A stretch of DNA of 64,000 nt, from the NCBI RefSeq assembly GCF_003464595.1, contig NZ_QRZF01000003.1, positions 248,001 to 312,000 of the forward strand, read 5' to 3'. The position numbers and the translations under genes were made by a program. Below are positions 44,256 through 53,698 of this stretch, piece by piece; the first letter of the stretch is position 1, and each line of letters starts with the position of its first letter. Origin of the DNA: Bacteroides intestinalis. Lineage in GTDB: Bacteria; Bacteroidota; Bacteroidia; Bacteroidales; Bacteroidaceae. A model generated the notes under the pieces. That model saw only the letters and a list, made by a program, of their open reading frames with translations, searched no databases and was not told where the DNA came from.

Positions 44256-45860
44256 ATGAAAAATATATCTAAATTAATATTAGGGGTCTGTCTTTCTTCA
44301 TCCGTTCTGATGACCGGATGTATTGAAGAAACGCTTCCTACCCAGGTGGCAACTGAAGACCAGTTAGGCTCGTCATCAAAAGCTACAGAAGCATTATTGT
44401 GGGCAATGCCTGCCTATTTTAATACATTCAGAGTATTACCCCAACGCCAGGACTATGACTGGGGATATGGTTCTATTATGCATATCCGTGATGTGATGAC
44501 TGAAGATATGCCTATAGTATATAGTGGTAGTGGTTATGACTGGTATACCGGTTGGGAAATGAATAAAGCTCAAGGTGACAGTTACATGTATGCACAATTT
44601 CATTGGTGGTATTACTACAAGTTTGTACAGACGGCTAATAATATGATTGGTGCAGTAAATACAGAAACTGCTAATACCTTGCAATTAGGTTATTTAGGTG
44701 CTGGTCATGCATTCCGTGCATTGGCTTATCTGGATATGGCACAAATGTATGAATTTATGCCGGTTGAAGGTTTTTCTTCAGTGAACTCCAGCGGAAATGA
44801 TGTATTGAACCTGACTGTGCCTATTGTGAAAGAAGGTATGACTGAAGCAGAAGCAAGAAATAACCCTCGCGTTACACGCCAAGTAATGGCTGAGTTTATT
44901 CTAGGGGATTTAAATAAAGCAGAAGAATATATTGTCAACTTAAAAATCACGACTAAGACACTGCCTCATCTGGATGTGGTATATGGTTTAAAGGCTCGTT
45001 ACTATATGTGGCTGGGCGATTATGCCAATGCTAAGACTTATGCACGTAAAGCTATTGATGCAACGAGTGTTACTCCAATGACAGAAAATCAATGTCTAAG
45101 TACAACTAAAGGATTCAATGATCTTTCTTGTTGGATGTGGGGCTCACAACTAAAGGCTGAAGATGATCAGGTAAAGAGTGGTATTGCAACCTGGACTTCT
45201 TGGATGTCTAATGAAGCATCATATGGATATACTGGTGGAGAACCATTTTTAATGATTAATCGTACTATGTATGAAAGGATGAGCGATACGGATTTCCGCA
45301 AGAAAATCTGGAAAGCTCCTGCCGGTACTGCTCTGGAAGGAAAAACTCCATTTATAAATCAGGAAACAGGTGAAAAATTACCAGATTATGCATCTGTGAA
45401 GTTCCGTCCAAATGAAGGAAATACAAGTGTTAGTAATGTTGGTAATGCTGTTGCTTTCCCTATAATGCGTGTTGAAGAGATGTACTTTATCGAGGCTGAA
45501 GCTGCTGCCCATCTAAATGCTGTTGAAGGTAAACAGTTACTGGAAACATTCATGAAAAACTATCGTGATCCGAAATATGTATGTTCAAATAGTGATGTGG
45601 TTGAAGAAGTTGTATTTCAAAAACGTGTAGAACTATGGGGTGAAGGTTTGACATTCTATGATGTGAAGCGTCTGAATATGAGTGTTACTCGTGGTTACCC
45701 GGATACAAACTTCTATGACACTGCTCGTTTGAATACTAAGGGACGTCCGGCATGGATGAATATGAGTATCGTAAGACAAGAAAGCGATAATAACGAAGCA
45801 CTGGTTGGTTTTGGTAATCCAGATCCTACAGACTTTTATAAACCTTGGATTAGCGAGTAA
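44256..45860 (+). CDS. SusD/RagB-family lipoprotein, cassette 4
   Basis: A 534-residue lipoprotein starting MKNISKLILG, with lipid cysteine at residue 22 (VLMTGCIEETLPTQ). The ATG at 44256 is chosen over an in-frame TTG two codons upstream because it gives a normal leader. Mature start VATEDQLGSSSKATEALLW and C-terminal MRVEEMYFIEAEAAAHL and KRVELWGEGLTFYDVKRLN place it with the cassette 2/3/6 proteins. It partners the preceding SusC. Confidence 0.92.
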   Translation: MKNISKLILGVCLSSSVLMTGCIEETLPTQVATEDQLGSSSKATEALLWAMPAYFNTFRVLPQRQDYDWGYGSIMHIRDVMTEDMPIVYSGSGYDWYTGWEMNKAQGDSYMYAQFHWWYYYKFVQTANNMIGAVNTETANTLQLGYLGAGHAFRALAYLDMAQMYEFMPVEGFSSVNSSGNDVLNLTVPIVKEGMTEAEARNNPRVTRQVMAEFILGDLNKAEEYIVNLKITTKTLPHLDVVYGLKARYYMWLGDYANAKTYARKAIDATSVTPMTENQCLSTTKGFNDLSCWMWGSQLKAEDDQVKSGIATWTSWMSNEASYGYTGGEPFLMINRTMYERMSDTDFRKKIWKAPAGTALEGKTPFINQETGEKLPDYASVKFRPNEGNTSVSNVGNAVAFPIMRVEEMYFIEAEAAAHLNAVEGKQLLETFMKNYRDPKYVCSNSDVVEEVVFQKRVELWGEGLTFYDVKRLNMSVTRGYPDTNFYDTARLNTKGRPAWMNMSIVRQESDNNEALVGFGNPDPTDFYKPWISE

Positions 45861-45918
45861 AACAGCTTTGAGTTTTAAATAAACTTGATTATAAATAAAT
45901 TTACTAAAAATAGTTAGT

Positions 45919-47757
45919 ATGAAAAAACTAAATACATATCTGCTGGTGCTGATGGGTGTATTTGCACTTACTTGGAGTGCATGTACCGACTCATACGATT
46001 ATGACCCGGCAGAAGAAATTGCTGGTGCACAGGTCTATTTCTCGACCGCTATGCCGTCACAGGTTAATTTGGCTAAAAACGCAACTTCGTTCGATGTTAC
46101 AGTAAGCCGTATAAATACTACTGAGGCTCTAACGGTAAATCTAACCGCAACAGATAAATCAGGCCTTTTTACAATTCCTACTACTGCAAATTTTGCAGCT
46201 GGCGCTGAAACTATAAAACTGTCAATCGGTTACGATCCTGATAAACTTGAATACGACGATTTTAAAGCAATCACTATTGCAATTGCAGATGCTAACCTTA
46301 CAACACCTTATGGAACTTCCACTTATTCATTTAAAGCGGGTATTCCAGCACCGTGGACTTCGTTAGGTAATGCAATTTTCTCTGATGCTTTCTTATTTGA
46401 GAAAACTTATCAGGTAGAGCTACAACAAAACGATCTTGATCCTACGATGTATCGTTTGGTTGATCCGTATTCACAAGGCTTAGAAGCTGAGGGACTTTCA
46501 ACTCATGGTGATCAATCACCTTATCTGACATTCCAGATTCTAAAGGCGGGCGATATGATCAATAAAGTCAAAATAACAACTGATGGTTTAGTACATTTTG
46601 ATGCTTATTGTACAGGTTTCTATAATACTTCAAACGATTACAATAAGAATGTGGATGCGCATCATCCGTCAGATTTCACTAACTTTCAAGCTGAATCATT
46701 CTGGATGTATAGTACCGTTAAGGCTTATACGAAAGAGGGGAAACCTGCTATTGTTCAACTTGCTCCATACTACTATATGGATGGTCTTGGTGGTTGGGAT
46801 CATTCTCAGGAGGACGGAGTTGTCAGAATTGCGTTCCCAGGAATTGTTCTTACTGATTATACTGCAGAGGTTGCTTATCTGGGACGTTATACAGATGTGT
46901 CCAATAAGAATTATGCCATTGCTAAAGTTACGCTTGGAGAAGATGTTGAATCTGCAAAGATAGCTTTGGTATCCGGTGAAGATATTGAAGCAGCTGCTAA
47001 AGGTATCATTGATGGTAGCATTAAGTCTGAGGAACTTACAGAGAGCGGTACTGTTACTCTTCCTTGTGATGAAGGTGGTGTTTACTCTTTTGTTGTTGTT
47101 ACTTATGGTGGTGGTGAAGCTCAGGAAAATGCTTCTGCTACTTTCAATTTCTCTACAGGTGGAAGTCCGTTTGATGATTTGCTTCAAGGTACTTCAATTG
47201 ATGATTATGTAGGCAATTGGCTTGTTCCGGCTGCGACATCTTCTGCATCTGGCAATTTAGCAGCTTCAGTTAAAAAAGCAGATAATCAAACCTTGGTTGT
47301 TAAAGGACTTTTGGGTGAGGAAGGCTATGACGATACTTTCTATTTGGATTATGATAAAGAAACTGGTTGGATTATTTTAGCTCCTCAGGATGTTGAACCG
47401 TATGATGGTTATGATGCAGTACTTGCATTGATCAATTCTTCTGCTGGAAAATTGACCACAAAAGAATATTTTATTGGTGGTTTGACGAAAGACGGAAAAT
47501 TGACATTCTTGAATGCTGAGTCTAATACAGTTGAATGGGATTCATTTGGCTACTGTGCAATTACAGATAAAGGTGCAAGTTTATACTCACCATATTGTAA
47601 GTTGATATGGAGTCCTGTGAAGAAGCAATCAGCAGAAGTGAACACTAAATTGATGAAAGGATTTTCAATGCAGCCTTTACAGATGAATAAAAAATCGTTC
47701 TCCGCTGCAAAGAATATAAAGGTCGCTCAAACAATGGATGGCGTAATGGTTAAATGA
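45919..47757 (+). CDS. Large SusE/F-position lipoprotein, cassette 4
   Basis: At 612 residues this is about twice the size of its counterparts. Lipid cysteine is at 22 (LTWSACTDSYDYDP). A Calx-beta-like domain (about 38-145, VNLAKNATSFDVTVSRIN and FAAGAETIKLSIGYDP) is followed by a domain like the second half of the cassette 2 protein (APWTSLGNAIFSDAFLFEKT). Then come two further beta-rich regions (about 280-410 and 425-600; TSIDDYVGNWLVPA resembles lipocalin-like starts). No enzyme motif was found. It is the third gene of cassette 4 and probably binds ligand at the surface. Confidence 0.75.
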   Translation: MKKLNTYLLVLMGVFALTWSACTDSYDYDPAEEIAGAQVYFSTAMPSQVNLAKNATSFDVTVSRINTTEALTVNLTATDKSGLFTIPTTANFAAGAETIKLSIGYDPDKLEYDDFKAITIAIADANLTTPYGTSTYSFKAGIPAPWTSLGNAIFSDAFLFEKTYQVELQQNDLDPTMYRLVDPYSQGLEAEGLSTHGDQSPYLTFQILKAGDMINKVKITTDGLVHFDAYCTGFYNTSNDYNKNVDAHHPSDFTNFQAESFWMYSTVKAYTKEGKPAIVQLAPYYYMDGLGGWDHSQEDGVVRIAFPGIVLTDYTAEVAYLGRYTDVSNKNYAIAKVTLGEDVESAKIALVSGEDIEAAAKGIIDGSIKSEELTESGTVTLPCDEGGVYSFVVVTYGGGEAQENASATFNFSTGGSPFDDLLQGTSIDDYVGNWLVPAATSSASGNLAASVKKADNQTLVVKGLLGEEGYDDTFYLDYDKETGWIILAPQDVEPYDGYDAVLALINSSAGKLTTKEYFIGGLTKDGKLTFLNAESNTVEWDSFGYCAITDKGASLYSPYCKLIWSPVKKQSAEVNTKLMKGFSMQPLQMNKKSFSAAKNIKVAQTMDGVMVK

Positions 47758-47813
47758 TAATGTTGAATAAACTTTTCTGGAGTATTGAGGCTCCTATGGA
47801 ATAGTTCTATAAA

Positions 47814-47866
47814 TGGGGGAATAAAAAGTGTTTCTATTAGAAGGCTTATTGTTCCCCCTCTTTTAT
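47814..47866 (+). terminator. Hairpin between cassette-4 lipoprotein and C10 protease
   Basis: GGGGGAA (47814-47820) pairs with TTCCCCC about 30 bp further on, followed by TCTTTTATT. It suggests that the protease gene is not simply co-transcribed with the susC operon, although no clear promoter is seen in front of it. Confidence 0.55.
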
Positions 47867-47917
47867 TTATAGCGATTTAAAATATAAATTATTTTTAGAA
47901 TATTGATACTAATATTT

Positions 47918-50461
47918 ATGCCTATGAGAAAATTATTACTTTTATCTTGGCTACTCTTATGTAGTTTGATGGTCCGGGCGGCCCAGCGTTCTCCTGAAGA
48001 AGGACTCTCTATTGCACGCTCTTTCTTTATGCAATTCAACAATGCAACGACACGTAATGCTGCTGAAGTCCAGTTGGTTGCAGTTTCTAATGATTTGCTA
48101 AAATCTGCGTCTACCCGTAGTGTGGAAGGAACTGCTTTTTACATATACAATAATGGCCACTCAGCTTATGTCATTGTTTCTGGTGATGACCGTATGAAGC
48201 CTATCCTCGCCTATTCTGATAAGACTTGCTTCATGACAGAAAATTTGCCTACTAACCTTCTTGGTTGGCTAGAATATTATAACGCTGCTTATGAAAATAT
48301 AGACAATGAAAAAAAAGCATCTATAGAACCTAAACTACTTACAAGAAAAAGTTTTCCTGCATCTGTATCTCCTTTATTAGGAGAAATAAACTGGAATCAG
48401 GATGCTCCATATAACGATGCTTGTCCAATTATTCAAGGACAACGTAGTGTTACTGGATGTGTGGCTACAGCAATGGCAATGATTTTAAAATATTACGAAT
48501 ATCCTGCAAAAGGGAAAGGTAACTATTCTTATACTTCCAATGGTGTCCGATATTCTTTTGATTATGAAAATACAACTTTCGACTGGAATGATATGTTGCC
48601 ACAGTACATCAGTGGTAAATACTCTACAGAGCAAGCTAATGCTGTTGCACTATTAATGTACGCATGTGGTGTTTCTGTTGAAATGGAGTACTCTCCTTCC
48701 AGTTCCGGTGCTTATTCTTTTAAAGTAGGACAGGCTTTGATTGATTATTTCGGATATGATGAGAATCTTGGATATATATATCGTGAGTATTTTACTTCTG
48801 AGGAGTGGATGAACCTGATTAAGAAGGAAATTAGTGAAGGGCGACCGGTACTTTATAATGGGGCATCCAAAGATGTTGGACACGAATTTGTTTTTGATGG
48901 CTATGATACCCAAGATATGGTTCATGTCAATTGGGGTTGGGGTGGAGTTAATAATGGTTATTTCGAAGTAGCTTCTCTTGATCCGTCATCTCCGGGAATC
49001 GGCGGAGGAACGAATATAGGCGGTGGATTTATCTATCAACAGGGAATGATTACTGGATTTCAACCTCCTGTAGCAACATCAAGTTATACATCTCATTTCT
49101 ACCTTTCGAAGTTGGAAGTTAGTAAAAATGAAGTTACCAAGGGGGAGAACTTTGATCTTACAATTACTGAGATGTATAACATGAGCACAACATTCAAGAA
49201 TGGACAGTTGGGATTAATTGCTGAGAAAGATGGTAAACAGTCCGCTTTATGGAATATATCTTTGGGGAATGTTAAACCTAATTTTGGAACCAAAGGCCAA
49301 ACCTTTTCAAACATAACTGTCCCCAGTACTTTAACTGACGGTACTTATGCATTGTATCTAGCAACCAAAGATTCACGTGAGACAGCTTGGAGTCGTGTAC
49401 GTGGTAGTTATGGTTCTGAAACGCAATTTACACTCACTATATCTGGTAACAAATGTATTTTAGCTTTATTTGCTGGAAATTTGAACTTGAAAGAAGATTT
49501 AGATGGGAGTGTAGAGTCACTACATAATCTATATAGCGGTCGTAGAGGAGACTTCAAGATGTTGCTTTCCAATAAGAGTACAACGAGTGATTTTTATGGT
49601 TTAGCAGGTGTTCTGTTTATTACTGCCGATGAAGAGGCACAACTAATAAGCTTAGCCGGATATACCCAGTTAGAATTAAAACCAAGTGCCGAAAATAAAG
49701 AAATTAACATTTCTGGGAATTTAATATCTAACCTAACAGAAGCATCTAAAGGCATCCCAGCCGGGGATTATTTAATTTGTCCGGGAGTACAATGGGGAGA
49801 ATATGTATATGGTATTGGAAAAGAATTGACTCCTGTCACTGTCAACAAAACCTCTGGAACATCTACCTTAATAGTGGAAAATGCACATTTAGAAGCAGAT
49901 AAACTTCAAGTAGGAGAAAAACTTAAGTTATTGGCAGATTTGTCATTAAGTGGTACGGGTAATGTATATGATAAGACTTTGATGGCAGCAATCTTTGCTG
50001 TTGGCCAAGGTTCAACGTCTAACTTACACTATACAAATGTATTTGTAGAGAAAGGACAGACTGTTAATCTTGAAATGGAAATTGATCCGCAAATAGAGGA
50101 AGGAAACTATTATATCAATTTGTATAAACCTGAACTGCTGGGAGGATATGGAGGCGATCCACTGTGCAGACTTTATTTCTCTGTAGGACCTATAACCGGC
50201 ATCGAAGATGAAATAACCTATAAAGATGGGATAATCATTTATCAACAACCGGTAGAAGATGTTCTTTATATTCGTACAAGCAATACTGCTCAAATGCTTT
50301 CTGTTTATAATCTATCTGGACAGGAGGTTATTAGGCAGAAAGAATCTGGAGATAAGAGAGAATACTCCGTTCCTGTTAGTGGATTGTCAGCCGGTTATTA
50401 TATTGTAACTTTGCAGTCTGTCAATGGTAATACCTATAGAAGCAAGTTTATTAAGAAATAG
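47918..50461 (+). CDS. C10 family cysteine protease, cassette 4
   Basis: A secreted protease precursor of 847 residues from the ATG at 47918 (MPMRKLLLLSWLLL...). The same MPM start is seen in the paralogue at 63720. The propeptide begins RSPEEGLSIARSFFMQ. The catalytic cysteine is about C181 (SVTGCVATAMAMILKYY) and the catalytic histidine about H322 (DVGHEFVFDGYD), followed by HVNWGWGG. Ig-like regions follow, and the last 75 residues form a T9SS type A sorting-like tail (MLSVYNLSGQEVI ... GLSAGYYIVTLQ). It may degrade extracellular proteins to supply the SusC/SusD importer. Confidence 0.92.
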   Translation: MPMRKLLLLSWLLLCSLMVRAAQRSPEEGLSIARSFFMQFNNATTRNAAEVQLVAVSNDLLKSASTRSVEGTAFYIYNNGHSAYVIVSGDDRMKPILAYSDKTCFMTENLPTNLLGWLEYYNAAYENIDNEKKASIEPKLLTRKSFPASVSPLLGEINWNQDAPYNDACPIIQGQRSVTGCVATAMAMILKYYEYPAKGKGNYSYTSNGVRYSFDYENTTFDWNDMLPQYISGKYSTEQANAVALLMYACGVSVEMEYSPSSSGAYSFKVGQALIDYFGYDENLGYIYREYFTSEEWMNLIKKEISEGRPVLYNGASKDVGHEFVFDGYDTQDMVHVNWGWGGVNNGYFEVASLDPSSPGIGGGTNIGGGFIYQQGMITGFQPPVATSSYTSHFYLSKLEVSKNEVTKGENFDLTITEMYNMSTTFKNGQLGLIAEKDGKQSALWNISLGNVKPNFGTKGQTFSNITVPSTLTDGTYALYLATKDSRETAWSRVRGSYGSETQFTLTISGNKCILALFAGNLNLKEDLDGSVESLHNLYSGRRGDFKMLLSNKSTTSDFYGLAGVLFITADEEAQLISLAGYTQLELKPSAENKEINISGNLISNLTEASKGIPAGDYLICPGVQWGEYVYGIGKELTPVTVNKTSGTSTLIVENAHLEADKLQVGEKLKLLADLSLSGTGNVYDKTLMAAIFAVGQGSTSNLHYTNVFVEKGQTVNLEMEIDPQIEEGNYYINLYKPELLGGYGGDPLCRLYFSVGPITGIEDEITYKDGIIIYQQPVEDVLYIRTSNTAQMLSVYNLSGQEVIRQKESGDKREYSVPVSGLSAGYYIVTLQSVNGNTYRSKFIKK

Positions 50462-50546
50462 GATATGCAATAAAAGAAATATGAAACTATTAAAAAGGCA
50501 AGATTTTTAATTTTAAGATTGTATTATTAGTAAATAATCTACACGT

Positions 50547-50587
50547 AAAATGCGAAGAATACTTTTATAAGATATTCTTCGCATTTT
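50547..50587 (+). terminator. Terminator after cassette-4 C10 protease
   Basis: A perfect 15-bp stem (50547-50561 with 50573-50587, core GCGAAGAATA/TATTCTTCGC) ends in a short T-tract. Positions 50588-50739 hold nothing recognisable. Confidence 0.8.
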
Positions 50588-50739
50588 TGCATCAGAGTAT
50601 TATGATTATAAGTAAATTATCTTACATAAAACAAGATTATAGCAACTTGAGGTTAATCCTAAATAATTCAGAAGTATAATAAACTTGTACCTATATTGCT
50701 GTTAATTAGATTTTTACTTTTCATAATAGTGTAATATTT

Positions 50740-50880
50740 GGTAGATCATATCAAGAATAAATGTAATGCAATAATATATATATATCTAATTATCAGTGTA
50801 ATATATAGATACATCCTTCCTGACACACAGTTCTAGTTAAATGGTTATACAGCTGATATACAATGTTTTATTTTGGTTGT
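50740..50880 (+). repeat. Leader of silent cassette 5 (partly conserved)
   Basis: GGTAGATC lies 141 bp before site S5, about 12 bp further than in the other cassettes, followed by the TATATATCTAATTATCA stretch also seen elsewhere. The upstream half of the leader does not align clearly. Confidence 0.4.
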
Positions 50881-50915
50881 AGTCCTGCGAAGACTTTGCA
50901 GGTTTCGTATATTGG
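50881..50915 (+). repeat. Inversion site S5
   Basis: Begins AGTCCTGCGAAGACTTTGCA and ends TCGTATATTGG. CCTGCGAA and TTTGCAGG form matched arms: the T-to-C change in the left arm is mirrored in the right arm, supporting the palindromic core. Confidence 0.85.
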
Positions 50916-53667
50916 TATGCAGACACAAGAAGTGGCAATTAAACACAATCTAAAGATCGTGCTTAAGGCAGATGCTGCTATGCTTGATGAAGTAGTAGTA
51001 GTGGCTTATGGTGCTGCAAAAAAGAGCTCATTGACCGGTTCTGTTGAAATAGTAAAAGCTGATCAGTTATCCAAAGTACCGGTAAATAGTGTAGACCAGG
51101 CATTGCAAGGTAAAGCAGCAGGTGTGCAAGTAACTGCTGCAACTGGACGTCCAGGTGCCAGTGCTAATATTAAGATTCGTGGTACAAGTTCTATCTCAGC
51201 CGGTAGTGATCCACTATTCGTAATCGATGGTGTACCTGTTTCTTCTGCAGATTTTGCAGCACTAAACTCGAATGATATTGAATATATGTCTGTATTGAAG
51301 GACGCATCTGCAACCGCGATATACGGTTCCAGGGGTTCTAATGGTGTTATTCTTATCACAACCAAGAAAGGTCAAAGTGGTAAAACTACAATTGACTTAA
51401 AAGCTATCTTTGGAATTTCTACCAGAACCTTATCTGATAGTGATTTTACAATGATGAACGCACAGGAAAAACTGACTTATGAGCGTCAATTAGGCATTGG
51501 TCGCGGTTCATCAGGTGGAGCTAATGGTGGAGCAATGACTGATGCTGAAATTGCTGCTGCTCAGAACACAAACTGGGCTGATGAAATTTTCCGTACTGGT
51601 ACTACACAATCTTATGAATTGAATGTGGCAGGAGGTACTGATGCAACTCGTTTCTATTTGTCAGGTCAATATTTTGATCAGGATGCTATAGTACCCGGTT
51701 CTTATCTTAGAAGAAGTACACTACGTGCCAATCTTGAGCATAAGATTAAAGATGTGGTGAAAATTGGTTTTAATTCTTCTGCTGGTATTTCCAAGGAAGG
51801 TTTATTGAGAACAGACCGTAATGCTTTAAATCCGTTCAACTACATATTTAATGCTAATCCTTATGATGCTCCTTATAACGAAGATGGTAGCTACAATACT
51901 GATATGAAGGTTGCTGGTAATCAAATTAATATCTTCGAGAATGTTGCTAATAATCCTTCAAGTTTAAGTAAACTTAAAATTATTGCAGCTTTCAATTTTG
52001 AATGGAAAATTTGGGATCAACTCAAGTATACAACGGTAGCGGGTATAGACTTTACCCAATATCAAAACTACCAATTTAATAAGCCCGAATCTCAGTTATC
52101 ACAAATTTTAGGTTCGCCTTATGGATATCGCAACGATCGTATCCAGCAACGTTCTACTTGGGTATGGACAAACATGTTGAGTTATGACAAAACCTTTAAT
52201 GAAGTTCATGCAATAAAAGCCGCTGCTGCAATGGAGGCTCAATCCAGCCATTACCGTACATTAACTGCCTCTGTTAGTGGCTTTGCTACTGGCAAATTGG
52301 ATGCAATTTCCGTTGGAGCTACAGATAAAGATGTAGCAGGAAATACCACTGACTGGAGAATGCTTTCGTATCTGGCAACAGCTGGTTATACTTATGACAG
52401 TAAATACATTATTGATGCAGCTATTCGTTGGGACGGTTCTTCACGCTTTGGAGCAGATAACCAATATGGTATGTTCTGGGCTGTAGGTTTAGGTTGGAAC
52501 ATGGAACGTGAATCATTCTTGCAAGATGTAAGCTGGCTTACTCGTTTGAAAGTACGTGGCAGTGTAGGTACCAGTGGTAATAATAATATTGGTGATTATG
52601 CGGCACAAGGAGTATATGGTTATGGTAGCTATAATGGTGCATCAACTGCTTATCCTGCGCGCTTACCGAATCCTAATCTGTCTTGGGAAAAGAGTATGCA
52701 AGCATCTGTGGGTTTGGATGCATCTTTGTTCGACTCACGCTTAAACGTTACATTTGATGTTTATCAACGTAAAACAACCGATTTATTACTTTCAACTCGT
52801 TTGTCTATGACTTCAGGTTTTTCAAGTCGTATTGATAATGTTGGTGAATTAATGAATAAGGGATATGAATTTTCTATCAATGGTGACCTCATTAGAACAA
52901 ATGATTGGAAACTAACTTTAAACGGAATGATTTCTCAAAATAAGAATGAAATCAAGAAGCTATACAAAGGAAATGATATTTCTATTGGTTGGAATAACTT
53001 GATTAAAGAAGGTTATCCTATCAATATCTACAAAATGGTACGTTGGGCTGGAGTAAATCCTGCTAATGGTGATGCGTTGTATTATACTGCAGATGGTAAA
53101 ATTACCAATACATACAATTCAAATGACGCTGTCGTTTTGGATGGTAAGACTCCTGATCCGAAATATTTTGGTTCATTCGGTGCAAATCTTTCATATAAAG
53201 GATGGGAATTAGCCGCTGATTTTTATTTCTCTGGTGGAAACTATATTTATAATCATATCCGTTTCTTTACGGAAAGTGATGGAGCACAGTATGGTAATAA
53301 TCAAGATAAAAGCATGCTGTATGATCAATGGAAAAATCCGGGAGATATAACCAATGTACCTAAACAAAGTATAAACAATAGCTCTTATCAATCTACCAGA
53401 TATTTGGAAGATGCATCTTATTTGCGTTTGAGAAATTTGACCTTGGCATACACTTTCCCAAAACAATGGCTTAAGGTAGCCCATGTAGAGAAGTTACGAC
53501 TTTTTGCACAAGGTTTGAATCTGTTTACTGTAACAGGATTTAAAGGACTTGACCCTGAGGTAGGTGATTCACCAGCAGGTACAGGTACAGGTGCCACAGG
53601 TGGTGTGCTTGACTTTAGCTACCCGGCTTCCAGAACAATCATGTTCGGTATTGAAATAGGTTTCTAA
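50881..53667 (+). CDS. Silent SusC-family transporter, cassette 5 (5' end missing)
   Basis: 928 residues from SPAKTLQVSYIGMQTQEVAIK; with the head it would be 995 residues, close to the active copy (997). TonB-box-like AMLDEVVVVAYGAAKKSS, plug motif DIEYMSVLKDASATAIYGSRG and barrel end TIMFGIEIGF resemble cassette 0 more than the 2/3/4/6 group. An ATG 18 bp before the site is in frame (MFYFGCSPAK) but yields no signal peptide, so it is unlikely to make an exported protein by itself. Confidence 0.9.
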   Translation, partial: SPAKTLQVSYIGMQTQEVAIKHNLKIVLKADAAMLDEVVVVAYGAAKKSSLTGSVEIVKADQLSKVPVNSVDQALQGKAAGVQVTAATGRPGASANIKIRGTSSISAGSDPLFVIDGVPVSSADFAALNSNDIEYMSVLKDASATAIYGSRGSNGVILITTKKGQSGKTTIDLKAIFGISTRTLSDSDFTMMNAQEKLTYERQLGIGRGSSGGANGGAMTDAEIAAAQNTNWADEIFRTGTTQSYELNVAGGTDATRFYLSGQYFDQDAIVPGSYLRRSTLRANLEHKIKDVVKIGFNSSAGISKEGLLRTDRNALNPFNYIFNANPYDAPYNEDGSYNTDMKVAGNQINIFENVANNPSSLSKLKIIAAFNFEWKIWDQLKYTTVAGIDFTQYQNYQFNKPESQLSQILGSPYGYRNDRIQQRSTWVWTNMLSYDKTFNEVHAIKAAAAMEAQSSHYRTLTASVSGFATGKLDAISVGATDKDVAGNTTDWRMLSYLATAGYTYDSKYIIDAAIRWDGSSRFGADNQYGMFWAVGLGWNMERESFLQDVSWLTRLKVRGSVGTSGNNNIGDYAAQGVYGYGSYNGASTAYPARLPNPNLSWEKSMQASVGLDASLFDSRLNVTFDVYQRKTTDLLLSTRLSMTSGFSSRIDNVGELMNKGYEFSINGDLIRTNDWKLTLNGMISQNKNEIKKLYKGNDISIGWNNLIKEGYPINIYKMVRWAGVNPANGDALYYTADGKITNTYNSNDAVVLDGKTPDPKYFGSFGANLSYKGWELAADFYFSGGNYIYNHIRFFTESDGAQYGNNQDKSMLYDQWKNPGDITNVPKQSINNSSYQSTRYLEDASYLRLRNLTLAYTFPKQWLKVAHVEKLRLFAQGLNLFTVTGFKGLDPEVGDSPAGTGTGATGGVLDFSYPASRTIMFGIEIGF

Positions 53668-53698
53668 TTATTTATGAATTTCAAAAAAAGACACTCGT

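Noticed and set aside
46598..47212. Several frames of 78-163 codons within the cassette-4 lipoprotein gene on both strands
   Set aside because: They are shadows of the 612-residue gene and have no features of their own.
50863..50880. In-frame ATG 18 bp before site S5 as the real start of cassette-5 susC (and the ATG at 20789 for cassette 1)
   Set aside because: Neither gives a signal peptide, which an outer-membrane transporter needs, and no promoter pair lies in front.
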